Shown: one piece after another, positions 45,278-53,481 of the stretch
Position numbering within the stretch: the stretch's first letter is position 1
Layout: the number at the start of each line of letters is the position of its first letter
Assembly (NCBI GenBank): GCA_963810905.1
Contig: CAWEPG010000002.1
Location: 558,001-622,000 of the forward strand
DNA length: 64,000 nt
Direction of reading: 5' to 3'
DNA from: CAWBAT01 sp963810905
Lineage (GTDB): Bacteria > Acidobacteriota > Terriglobia > Versatilivoradales > Versatilivoraceae
Notes under the pieces: model-generated
The model's input: the letters and a program-made list of their open reading frames with translations, nothing else
Databases searched by the model: none
Told to the model about the DNA's origin: nothing
Position numbers and translations under genes: made by a program

Positions 45278-46384
45278 ATGAGAAATCGATATGTTTTGGC
45301 CAATGTACTTCATCGGCCTGTCCGAACGCTGGTAAGCATTTTGGCGATCAGCCTGGAAGTGGTGCTCATACTGATGGTCGTCGGAATCTGTGAGGGTATG
45401 ATTGTGGAGACTGCCGAACGCCAAAAAGGGATTGGCGCCGATATCTTCTTGCGCCCCCCCAATTCTGGGCTGATCCTTTCTGCCGGGAGCGTTCGCATGC
45501 CCGTTACGGATCTTGAAAAACTCAAATCGATCGAACAGATCAAAGCGGTCACTCCGGTCCTCATGCAATTAGACACATCGGCAGGATGGGTGAACATCTA
45601 CGGAATCGATTACCCAAGTTATGCTGAAGTGTCGGAAGGCCTCACATATCTGTCGGGGGGAGCGTTCAGTGGTCCTCAGACCGATGAAATCATCATAGAT
45701 GATCTTTACGCGCAGTCGAAGCGGCTCAAAGTCGGGGACGAGCAGGAACTAAAAGGGAAAAACTTCAAGGTGTGCGGCATCGTCCGTCACGGGAAAGGCG
45801 CTCGAATCTTCATTCCAATCGAGACCCTTCAAACCTTAACTGGCTGGACCGGACAAGCGTCAATGGCTTTGATCAAATGTAATGCCCCTGGCCAAATCGA
45901 TTCTGCCATAACTCAAGTGCAAGCCACTCTTCCGGGATACCTGGTCAATTCCAGCCAGGAGTTCATTTCACTTTTGACGAACAATTCTCCCGCTGGACTG
46001 GACGCATTCATCAAAGTGGTGGTCGGCATTGCTGTGATCATTGGATCATTTGCGATATTCCTTTCCATGTACACGACCATCAGTGAACGAACCCGGGAAA
46101 TAGGGATTCTAAAATCATTAGGAGCATCAAAGATCTATATCGTCAGTCTCATCCTGCGAGAATCGGTCGCGCTGAGTATCTTCGGCATGGTGTTAGGAGT
46201 TGTACTGATGTTTGCAGGAAAAATGATCATCGAACGGCTAATCCCTACCCAGATGGTCCTCATCACTTTCCGCTGGATTCTCATTGCCTCTGCGCTCGTC
46301 CTCTTCAGTGGAGTTTCCGGATCGATCTACCCTGCTATACGAGCCGCAAGAAAAGATCCTCTCGAGGCGTTGGCCTATGAGTAG
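45278..46384 (+). CDS. MacB/FtsX-type ABC transporter permease
   Basis: 368 residues: a transmembrane segment at residues 15-40 (TLVSILAISLEVVLILMVVG), a periplasmic MacB-core domain to about 240, then three transmembrane helices in the FtsX domain with the ERTREIGILKSLGASK coupling motif. Such permeases pair with a LolD/MacB-like ATPase, but no ATPase gene lies near, so it either borrows one or its partner is elsewhere. AAGGG lies just before the ATG. Confidence 0.88.
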   Translation: MRNRYVLANVLHRPVRTLVSILAISLEVVLILMVVGICEGMIVETAERQKGIGADIFLRPPNSGLILSAGSVRMPVTDLEKLKSIEQIKAVTPVLMQLDTSAGWVNIYGIDYPSYAEVSEGLTYLSGGAFSGPQTDEIIIDDLYAQSKRLKVGDEQELKGKNFKVCGIVRHGKGARIFIPIETLQTLTGWTGQASMALIKCNAPGQIDSAITQVQATLPGYLVNSSQEFISLLTNNSPAGLDAFIKVVVGIAVIIGSFAIFLSMYTTISERTREIGILKSLGASKIYIVSLILRESVALSIFGMVLGVVLMFAGKMIIERLIPTQMVLITFRWILIASALVLFSGVSGSIYPAIRAARKDPLEALAYE

Positions 46385-46565
46385 CGGCTTCCTTGCTTTC
46401 GCAAATTGATTTTCAACTCATCAGGCGGCTAGTTTCATAGCTCTCGCCAAATAGCTGATTCAAAATCTATTATGAAAAAGTTCTGCCTGGGCGCAACTTT
46501 TCCAAGGGCATCGTGTTTAAGAAACCGAGTTAGAAATTGAAAATGACTTCAGAGGAGAGAACGCG

Positions 46566-46889
46566 ATGACAGGACAATTCAAGAAAACCTTGGCAGGAAG
46601 CCTTTCCGCCCTCTTGATCTTCGGAAGTATGGCGTTCGCCCAGCCGAACATCAATCAGCGCCAGAAGAACCAGCAACAGAGAATCGGTCAGGGAGTTCAG
46701 AGCGGCCAGCTCACCCCGCATGAAACCGTGAGACTGGAAAAGGAACAACAGCGGATTGCTCGAAATGAAGCGGCAGCCAAATCGGACGGGAATTTCACGC
46801 CACATGAACGCGCAAAAATTCAACGGGAGTTGAATCACTCCAGTCGTGACATCTATCGCCAGAAACACGACAACCAGATACAACACTAA
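46566..46889 (+). CDS. Small exported hypothetical protein
   Basis: 107 residues. Signal peptide (MTGQFKKTLAGSLSALLIFGSMAFA) then two copies of a short helical unit: QRIGQGVQSGQLTPHETVRLEKEQQRI and EAAAKSDGNFTPHERAKIQRELNHSSRDI. The paired LTPHE/FTPHE units look like weak EF-hand or coiled-coil repeats; this type is common in Acidobacteria and Deltaproteobacteria. GGAGAG precedes the ATG. Function unknown. Confidence 0.8.
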   Translation: MTGQFKKTLAGSLSALLIFGSMAFAQPNINQRQKNQQQRIGQGVQSGQLTPHETVRLEKEQQRIARNEAAAKSDGNFTPHERAKIQRELNHSSRDIYRQKHDNQIQH

Positions 46890-46992
46890 CCCGATCTCCC
46901 TCTCCCCCGGCGGGGAGAGGGACCAAGGGTGAGGGTTCCATCTCTCTACAAATTCCAAATATTAAAATCGATTCTGTAATTGTTCGTCTCAA

Positions 46993-47047
46993 GCCCCATC
47001 GAGGCGACCTAATTATAGCCCGGGGTGCAGCGCAGCAAACCCCGGGT
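46993..47047 (+). repeat. Solitary REP unit
   Basis: AGCCCCATCGAGGCGACCTAA followed by TTATAGCCCGGGGTGCAGCGCAGCAAACCCCGGGT: two hairpins in the same order and spacing as the REP B modules beside the IS200-like transposase at 62.8 kb. Confidence 0.6.
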
Positions 47048-47294
47048 AAGATTTCCAGCAATGAATTATTCCCTCTCCCTCGCCGTGGAGAGGGACAAAA
47101 TAATGAATTTCCAGCTACCCCTTATCATCGCGAGAGAGCGACACAATATGAATTATCGGCTCCCCTCGCCCCATCGCGGGAGAGGGGTTGGGGGTGACGG
47201 GGGGTTCTCCCACCGCACTTGACGTTCTTCCCTGTAGCTCAGCCTCTGTGCGCCATGCGTCCCGAAGGAACTGGACTCTAACTCCGGTTTTCAT

Positions 47295-47300
47295 TACAAT
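47295..47300 (+). promoter_or_regulatory. Possible -10 of tRNA-Ser
   Basis: TACAAT 24 bases before the tRNA, with CTGGAC 18 bases upstream as a weak -35. Low certainty. Confidence 0.3.
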
Positions 47301-47324
47301 CAACGGGTTTTCTGCAGAACCGTA

Positions 47325-47414
47325 GGAGAGATGGCCGAGTGGCTGAAGGCGCACGCTTGGAAAGCGTGTTTAGGGGAAACTCTAACGTGGGTTCGAATCC
47401 CACTCTCTCCGCCA
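47325..47414 (+). tRNA. tRNA-Ser (anticodon GGA)
   Basis: 90 bases with encoded CCA. Acceptor GGAGAGA/TCTCTCC, anticodon arm CACGC-TTGGAAA-GCGTG, a long variable arm as expected for serine, and T loop TTCGAAT. Stands alone. Confidence 0.97.
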
Positions 47415-47572
47415 ACCTAAAGCAGTCTTGATTAAATTTATTGTCAACAATGAGCTTCTTCTCTGAACTTGGCGCAAATTTGCTCGAGGTTCAAACTCTT
47501 TGAGGTAGTCCTGATGAATTCAAATCCCGAATTCATGGCGTGTCAGTGTCGGGGATTCCTTCTCATTCAAAC

Positions 47573-47848
47573 TCAATCTCGATCGCTATGCCCAAGCTTT
47601 TTTTCTGGAGCAATCTGATCCCGGATCAACTGCTTAAGTTCTTTGGACTCAGGGAATCGTCCTTGTTCCTTTCGAGAAAAAATAGTGACCCCGTCCAAGC
47701 GCACTTCGAATATCCCGCCAGTTCCGGGAACAAGCGCCACCTCCGTCAGCTCTGTCTCGAAGGTGGTGAGTAACTCTTGAGCCATCCAAGCTGCCCGAAG
47801 CAGCCAATGGCATTGAGTGCAATATACGATTTCTATCCGTCCGCTCAT
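47573..47848 (-). CDS. Rdx (SelW/SelT/SelH-like) thioredoxin-fold protein, Cys form
   Basis: 91 residues. IEIVYCTQCHWLLRAAWMAQELL holds the CxxC redox motif where selenoprotein relatives have CxxU; the strand GTGGIFEVRLDGVTIFSRKEQGRFPE and ELKQLIRDQI close the fold. A small redox protein; its partner is unknown. This is the Cys version, so it does not need SelA. Confidence 0.9.
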   Translation of the reverse strand: MSGRIEIVYCTQCHWLLRAAWMAQELLTTFETELTEVALVPGTGGIFEVRLDGVTIFSRKEQGRFPESKELKQLIRDQIAPEKKLGHSDRD

Positions 47849-48135
47849 CTTCTTCCAATTGGCCTAGTCATATTTAGTCAAATCTCTCATGAAATCATTC
47901 CGATTCTACTTTAGCTTGTCGCGTTTGCTTCCGGCAAGTATCATGATCTTGTAAGGATGCATCCTGTCAGGAAGTTCGTGACCGCATTCCAATTTCTTGG
48001 AGAAGCATCTTTCCGTGTCACCCAGCATGTCTATGACTACGATTATGGCGAAAACCGCAGCGTTTAACCGTTTGCAATTTAAGTCTTCTGCCGCGCTTAA
48101 CTGATGAACTTTGATACAATATAAAAAACAAAACG

Positions 48136-48516
48136 ATGAATTCAAAAAAAGAAAAGCCCCAAAATATATCCGAATATATTGAAGCTGCTCCAAAAGAAGC
48201 TCGGGGGAAACTGCGTGAAATGCGCGCCTGCATTCGTGCGGCTGCGCCCGGAGCAAAGGAAAGCTTAAAGTGGGGAATGCCCGCATTCTCTTATCGGAGA
48301 ATATTGGTCACATTCGCAGCGTTCAAGCACCATATTGGGTTCTATCCCACGCCCTCAGCAGTGAAGGCCTTTGCCGAAGATCTTTCAAAATTTAAAACTG
48401 CCAAGGGCTCCATTCAGTTTCCACTGGAAAAACCCCTACCTTTGCCTCTCATTAGCAAGATCACTGCGTTTCGTGTTCGGGAAAGCGTCGAGGCAGACAG
48501 GAAATGGAAATCTTAA
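48136..48516 (+). CDS. DUF1801/YdhG-family protein
   Basis: 126 residues. NISEYIEAAPKEARGKLREMRACIRAAAPGAKESLKWGMPAFSYRRILVTFAAFKHHIGFYP and GSIQFPLEKPLPLPLISKITAFRVRES are typical of DUF1801, related to bacterial frataxin-like iron chaperones. No ribosome-binding site; a TACAATAT box lies about 20 bases before the ATG, so the message may have a very short leader. Confidence 0.88.
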   Translation: MNSKKEKPQNISEYIEAAPKEARGKLREMRACIRAAAPGAKESLKWGMPAFSYRRILVTFAAFKHHIGFYPTPSAVKAFAEDLSKFKTAKGSIQFPLEKPLPLPLISKITAFRVRESVEADRKWKS

Positions 48517-48653
48517 ACGGGAGGGGTCCAGCTCATCCGGAGCGGCCTGGTCCAGCGCTACTTCCCAGGGTACGAAAAAGTTTCCGGTAGCGCCGTATTG
48601 CGAGCCCAGCTTCTCGTCGCATTCAAACTGGCTGGCAGGTGAAGCCTTTGCCT

Positions 48654-49673
48654 TCAGATAGGTTTCGCCTCAATGATGCTGAAGGTAGTGGTCGTCGGCA
48701 ATACGCGTGCAAGTGTAAAACCCGTCGCCGCGAACAGCTCGTTGTACTCATTCTCGGTACGCTGGCGAGCTTCGCCGGCAAACATCATCATGGCGATGTC
48801 TATGAGTCCGATAGCGACGTTCGGCTGCCCTGGGACGGTTACCATCTCCACAACGAGTAGGCGGTCAGCCGATCGCATTCCTTTGCGGCATCGTCGCAAA
48901 ATGATTCGACATTCTGAATCCGGCCAGTCGTGCAGAACTTGGCTTAGAATCCATCGATCGCCCGTTGCCTTGATTGGATCGAAAAAACTTCCCCCGATGA
49001 GGTTGCACCTTTGGCGCACCCCACGCTGGATGAGCAGATGGTCGGCGTCTTCGAGTACTTCTGGGCGGTCCAGCAAGCTACCCGTCATGTCGGGACCGAC
49101 TTGCAGGATCGCGGCCATCAGTGAACCCGCACCGCCGCCAACGTCAACAACGGTGTTCACTCCTGTCCAATCGTATGCTTGCGCCACTTCACCATGTTCG
49201 TCCTTGCGTATCTCCGCAAGGCCACGATTGAATGCCGCGCTTTCCTCCGGGTTATCACGCATATAATCCCAGACCGTCTGGCCGAAAACATGGTCATGTG
49301 CGGCTCCCCCTGTTTCCAGGCTGTGACCGAGCGCAGCGGCTGACCTCTGAAACTGTTCGGAAGTGGCGAACAAGGCATAGTTCCGAAGTCCACCGGGGCG
49401 GTTGCGGAATAAAAGGGATGCCTCGTTGTTGCCGAAAGTGCCGGGCTGTACTTCCTTGAAAACACCGAAGGCGGTAAGCGCCCGAAGCACTCTTTCGAGT
49501 GATAACGGATGCAGGCCCGCACGCATTGCCAGATCGGCAGCAGTCGCGGGTCCATCATCAAGTAGATCCGGGACACCGCTCTGGACAAGCTTTCGGACGA
49601 GTGGACCAAAGTACACGTGGGACAGAATCACTAAAGCGGTATCAAACGCGGACCTGGTCATTTGTTTAGACAA
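48654..49673 (-). CDS. O-methyltransferase, acetylserotonin/hydroxyneurosporene type
   Basis: 339 residues. N-terminal winged-helix dimerisation domain (FGPLVRKLVQSGVPDLLDDGPATAADLAMRAGLHPLSLERVLRALTAFGVF), SAM-binding VVDVGGGAGSLMAAIL, the catalytic His in ILSQVLHDWPDSECRIIL, and the closing FTLARVLPTTTTFSIIEA. Methylates a hydroxyl of a small aromatic or polyketide substrate. No biosynthetic partner lies near. Confidence 0.9.
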   Translation of the reverse strand: MSKQMTRSAFDTALVILSHVYFGPLVRKLVQSGVPDLLDDGPATAADLAMRAGLHPLSLERVLRALTAFGVFKEVQPGTFGNNEASLLFRNRPGGLRNYALFATSEQFQRSAAALGHSLETGGAAHDHVFGQTVWDYMRDNPEESAAFNRGLAEIRKDEHGEVAQAYDWTGVNTVVDVGGGAGSLMAAILQVGPDMTGSLLDRPEVLEDADHLLIQRGVRQRCNLIGGSFFDPIKATGDRWILSQVLHDWPDSECRIILRRCRKGMRSADRLLVVEMVTVPGQPNVAIGLIDIAMMMFAGEARQRTENEYNELFAATGFTLARVLPTTTTFSIIEAKPI

Positions 49674-50200
49674 GCGTCGCCACCTCCGTCTTCTTGTTCA
49701 TCGAATCGCGCATGATTATATCCAAATTAATGTTCGTCGGCCAACCGGTAGTTGAAACCGCAGGACGCTGGGGAGCACCAATGATCTTGCCAGACGAAAC
49801 GGAAGCTGGCTCTGCCGGGACGTAACCATGCGGAGTGATAGCCTGATGGCCTCATTGAGACGATGAATAGGGCACAGAAGTTCTCTTCCAGGAACCACAT
49901 CGCGTCGTTAGACCAAGATGCCTTGAAAATCCCCGTCCGAAGGGCGGAACACCCCTTTTTGCGCGACAGAGGAAACACCATAATGGCTCCAACATTTTTC
50001 CATCGTGACCCCTGTGTTTCACTGGACCTGCCCGCAATTACGAAGTGTCCTTTCCCTGACCGCCAACGCAATGATTCCCTAATCTTCGCAACGAAACGCA
50101 ATATGACCCAAGAATTTTCAACTTCCGCGACTGACGGTGCTATCATTCTCAAATTAGTTCATAGTGGTTGGCATGCGGCGGCTGGGAAAGGAGATAGACC
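49674..50200. other. Gap between two small-protein genes
   Basis: About 527 bases. Two long overlapping frames exist on opposite strands (about 49727-50152 and 49863-50225) but neither has a family motif, and the ribosome-binding site at its right end belongs to the GYD gene. Likely a decayed gene region; nothing recognised. Confidence 0.4.
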
Positions 50201-50494
50201 ATGGCAACCTATGTTCTACTTTTAAACTTTACCGATCAAGGAATCCGTAATGTTAAGGACACCGCCAAGCGGGCTGAAGCTTTCAAGAAGATAGCCGACA
50301 AAGCTGGTGCGAAGGTAAAGGAAGTTTACTGGACTATGGGCCAATATGATGGGGTATTGATATTTGAAGCCCCTGAGGAAGCAACTGCAACTGCGCTCGG
50401 ATTAAGCCTCGGCTCGTTGGGTAATGTTCAAACGCAAACACTTCGAGCTTTCTCGGCTGAAGAGATTGGCCGGATCCTCGCCAAAATGCAATAG
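50201..50494 (+). CDS. GYD-domain protein
   Basis: 97 residues. TYVLLLNFTDQGIRNVKDTAKRAEAFKKIADKAGAKVKEVYWTMGQYDGVLIFEAPEEATATALGLSLGSLGNVQTQTLRAF is the whole GYD fold, a ferredoxin-like dimer of unknown role. GGAG lies eight bases before the ATG. Confidence 0.92.
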   Translation: MATYVLLLNFTDQGIRNVKDTAKRAEAFKKIADKAGAKVKEVYWTMGQYDGVLIFEAPEEATATALGLSLGSLGNVQTQTLRAFSAEEIGRILAKMQ

Positions 50495-50808
50495 CCAGGG
50501 TGATGAAGACCTCGGACATTAGATGATAATTACAAATTAAGTTTTGGCCGCCAATAAAATGCATGCCAGCCATTCTGAATGGTCCTCGCGGATCCCAGGA
50601 ACTTCTCCCGCGTTGGGGAGAGGGGAAATATTAGTTAGCGGACGTAGAGCTATAAATAAGTCGCCCCGATGGGGCTGGGTGCAATGTGAGGAAGGGGAAT
50701 ATACACTTATTTACCACCCCCTAGCCCCCTCCTTGTGCAAGGAGGGGAACAAGTTTAAATCTCCACCCCTGTATCCCCTCCTTAAATAAGGAGGGGAATT
50801 AAACTTCA
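50495..50808. repeat. Repeat-rich gap before the glycan-use island
   Basis: Contains a GCCCCGATGGGGC REP stem (about 50663-50675) and CT-rich palindromes of both families (about 50600-50628, 50718-50750 and 50763-50800). No gene seen. Confidence 0.5.
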
Positions 50809-53109
50809 TCAAGCCAGCGCCAGATGCACCACTTCAGCAATGTGAAGCGTCGGAATGGTCGCAACGGCATACCCTCCCTCGACCTTGAATGGGACTGACT
50901 GTTCGGCACGCATTAAGCGCATTGCTTTCGCCTGTTTCCCCTCCGGAATGCGAATTCCCACTTCGATACGGGACAATGGTAAATATTCCTGCCTCATCCT
51001 TCCCACTGCCGCATCTTTGAATCCCACATTGGCCAGAACCCACAGTGCCAAATCTCCATTCGGCGCGCGCCTCAAGACCGCATACACTCCAGTGGGGGCC
51101 TTCAAGGTAAAGGATTGTGGGGCTCCTCCTCCAAGGTATCGGACCATCGCCCCTAAAATCTCCCCGGTTGATTTTACCCGGTCGTAGAGGTAATTTGTTT
51201 CCAAGCTCCCGCTGCTGTAAATCGCCCTTCCCTTCCCATAGTTATTCAAAGTCACCGCCGGGCCGCGTACTTCGCCCGTCCCCAGGTTCCAGCACTCCGC
51301 TAACACTTTGGCTCCGGGCAATGGCTCAGCTGGAACCAATCGCCCGTCCCCTTGCACGACGACTCCGACCGCCAATTCTCCCAGCGCCGGATGCACCTCC
51401 TTTACCCGGTAAAAACATTCCGGCTGGCTTCTTGAAGGCTCTCCGATCATTCGCACACCCAAAACCTCGCGCAGCGCCCCCCCATCCTTTCGCAGCTCGC
51501 CGTGTTCGTCATACAACCCTGTATCGTAAGTCGCCAATAACCCGCCGCCACCTTCCACCCACTTAGCAAACTTCTCCGCCTGCCGAGTCGATATTCCAGA
51601 GGCGCCGCACAACGCAATGACGCGTTGCTGTTCAAACCAGGCGTCGCTCATCTCCGTACTCACATTGACATCCACGCTGATTCGTTGGTCGAGCAAGGCC
51701 AATCCCAACGCACTCGTCATCATCGGCCAATTCCAGCTCTTTCGTCTCGTCCGAAAAAGCTGCAGTGATTCCCAGGTGGGAACAATGGAAACGTACGGCA
51801 CCGGAACGCTGCCTTTATGAATCGATTCAATGCGCCGCATGAACGCATACACTTCCTGCGCAGGTTTGGCACTCCCGCTTCCAACCTTGAAATAAAACCG
51901 GTTTGCTGTCGCGTAAAGTGGAGTATTTCCACAGGCCAGGTTCGTGAATCCCTCCATCCGGATTTCATCTCCATCTTCCACGTTGGTGTTGTGCACAACC
52001 CAGGGCCGCTCATGAGGTGGTTCCTCCCAATACGACGTCATGTAACCGCCGAGGTACATTTGCGCCACCTTATTGTGCGGCCGCGCCATCGATGCGCCCT
52101 TCATCCCCCGCATCAGCCGCTCGTGCACATCCCGACTCGCTTCCACCATGAAGCCCTCGGGAATCCGGTATTGCAGGAAGAGAGAAGTCCCGAGCCAAGC
52201 CTGTCCGTTGTGGCACATCATGAACTTCCCGCTGCTGTGGATGATCTGGCGAAAATCCAGCAGGTCTTCTTTGGTTTGCTGGTTGGCCCACGCATACCAG
52301 GCGGTGATTGCCTCGATATCCGTATCGGCCGGCATATCGCCCCATTCAAAAGGTAGGCCTTGATACTTTGCAAATCCTCGAAGGCGATCCAGGTCCAGAC
52401 CGCTGAATTTCTTGAAATTTTGCCGGCAGGAATCGCAAAAGCAAACTCCCGTATAACCGAAACCGCTCGGAGCATCAAAGTACACGCCGTCAATATCATG
52501 TGCACAGAGTTCTCTGACCACCTGGCGGATCCCGGCGCGGTAGGCATCGCCCGTCGTACAGACCCTCTGCCGCATGGGCCAGCCGATGTGATTATAAGTT
52601 CCGTAAGGCTTCCCTTCTGGATCGCGCATCACCCAGTCGGCATACTCCGGATGCTGGTCGGCCCAGCCAACTTCCATGTGAGGATGACCATATCCCGTGT
52701 AACAATAGCAATGAACGCCCTTCGCACGGCATTCCCGCGAGACTTCGTTGATCAAGTCTCTGCCGTCCAGTTCAGGAAATACCCGGAATGCTTTGCTCGG
52801 GTAATAGGCCCAGTAGCCGATGGGTTGGAATCTTAGCAGATTCCCTCCCAGTTCAAGGACCACGTCCACCAGGCGTTTGGCGTCAAAGTCGGCCACATGC
52901 GGATAGACCGGCGGTGAGTAGCCATCGAAATAAACCGGCTGGGCATAATGCAGCCATTCCGGCATCTGGTAATCGTCCGTCGGAAAGTCTGTCTGCCCTG
53001 CCCCACTCACTTGCTGGACTCCAGCTTTGGCCTCCACGAGAAATGACTGCCATCCCGCCAGCGCGCTCAGACCTCCCATGGCGCCTTGCAAAAATATTCT
53101 TCGATCCAC
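50809..53109 (-). CDS. Tat-exported glycoside hydrolase-like protein (GHL6 type)
   Basis: 766 residues. GTG start at 53109 with AGAGGAG seven bases before; a Tat-like signal DRRIFLQGAMGGLSALAG. The barrel holds DFDAKRLVDVVLELGGNLLRFQPIGYWAYYPS, CYCYTGYGHPHMEVGWADQHPEYADWV, and IDGVYFDAPSGFGYTGVCFCDSCRQNF (likely acidic catalytic region); then a beta-galactosidase trimerisation-like domain (VIALCGASGISTRQAEKFAKWVEGGGGLLATYDTG) and a beta-rich tail. Resembles the hypothetical glycosyl hydrolase 6 group. Substrate unknown. It heads the glycan-use island. Confidence 0.75.
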   Translation of the reverse strand: MDRRIFLQGAMGGLSALAGWQSFLVEAKAGVQQVSGAGQTDFPTDDYQMPEWLHYAQPVYFDGYSPPVYPHVADFDAKRLVDVVLELGGNLLRFQPIGYWAYYPSKAFRVFPELDGRDLINEVSRECRAKGVHCYCYTGYGHPHMEVGWADQHPEYADWVMRDPEGKPYGTYNHIGWPMRQRVCTTGDAYRAGIRQVVRELCAHDIDGVYFDAPSGFGYTGVCFCDSCRQNFKKFSGLDLDRLRGFAKYQGLPFEWGDMPADTDIEAITAWYAWANQQTKEDLLDFRQIIHSSGKFMMCHNGQAWLGTSLFLQYRIPEGFMVEASRDVHERLMRGMKGASMARPHNKVAQMYLGGYMTSYWEEPPHERPWVVHNTNVEDGDEIRMEGFTNLACGNTPLYATANRFYFKVGSGSAKPAQEVYAFMRRIESIHKGSVPVPYVSIVPTWESLQLFRTRRKSWNWPMMTSALGLALLDQRISVDVNVSTEMSDAWFEQQRVIALCGASGISTRQAEKFAKWVEGGGGLLATYDTGLYDEHGELRKDGGALREVLGVRMIGEPSRSQPECFYRVKEVHPALGELAVGVVVQGDGRLVPAEPLPGAKVLAECWNLGTGEVRGPAVTLNNYGKGRAIYSSGSLETNYLYDRVKSTGEILGAMVRYLGGGAPQSFTLKAPTGVYAVLRRAPNGDLALWVLANVGFKDAAVGRMRQEYLPLSRIEVGIRIPEGKQAKAMRLMRAEQSVPFKVEGGYAVATIPTLHIAEVVHLALA

Positions 53110-53481
53110 AGGTTAACTCCTCTGGTGAAATTTGCCGTTCCTAGCTATCAAACAAGGGCCCACTACACCGCTGCAGCAGCGGTCTATTACCGCTGTTCGT
53201 TTCCCCTCACCCCCAGCCCCTCTCCCGCAAGGGGAGAGGGGAGCCGAGAATTCGTTGTTGTGGTCTTCCCTTGAGCTGCGGGAAATCCTCAATTTCCAGC
53301 CGATATTCAACAGGCGACCCACGCCTATGCAGCTAAAGCGGGTGGGAACAACTCAATCCCCTCTTGGGAGGGGAGTGAAGGCTTGAGAAGCCTTCACGCG
53401 TTATTAGCCCTCAGGGGTGGGTACCATTCCTGCTGAGAACGCTGACATCCTACTCGCTTAACGTCACTAACAAACCCACCC
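53110..53481. repeat. Repeat-rich gap in the glycan-use island
   Basis: About 370 bases. CT-rich palindromes occur at about 53205-53250 (CCCCTCACCCCCAGCCCCTCTCCC...GGGAGAGGGG) and about 53475-53500 (CCCACCCCTAGCCCCTCC...GGAGGGG). No gene seen. Confidence 0.5.

Larger units (their letters stand above)
46890..47324. repeat. Repeat-rich gap upstream of tRNA-Ser
   Basis: Holds three CT-rich palindromes (about 46893-46936, 47067-47095 and 47159-47203) and one REP unit at 46993-47047. No gene seen. Confidence 0.55.

Noticed and set aside
48435..48668. Open frame on the minus strand opposite the end of the DUF1801 gene
   Set aside because: Readable stretch without start signal or motif, antisense to an assigned gene for half its length.
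49727..50152. 141-codon minus-strand frame
   Set aside because: Odd composition rich in Trp and Cys, overlaps another open frame on the opposite strand, no motif; probably decayed sequence.
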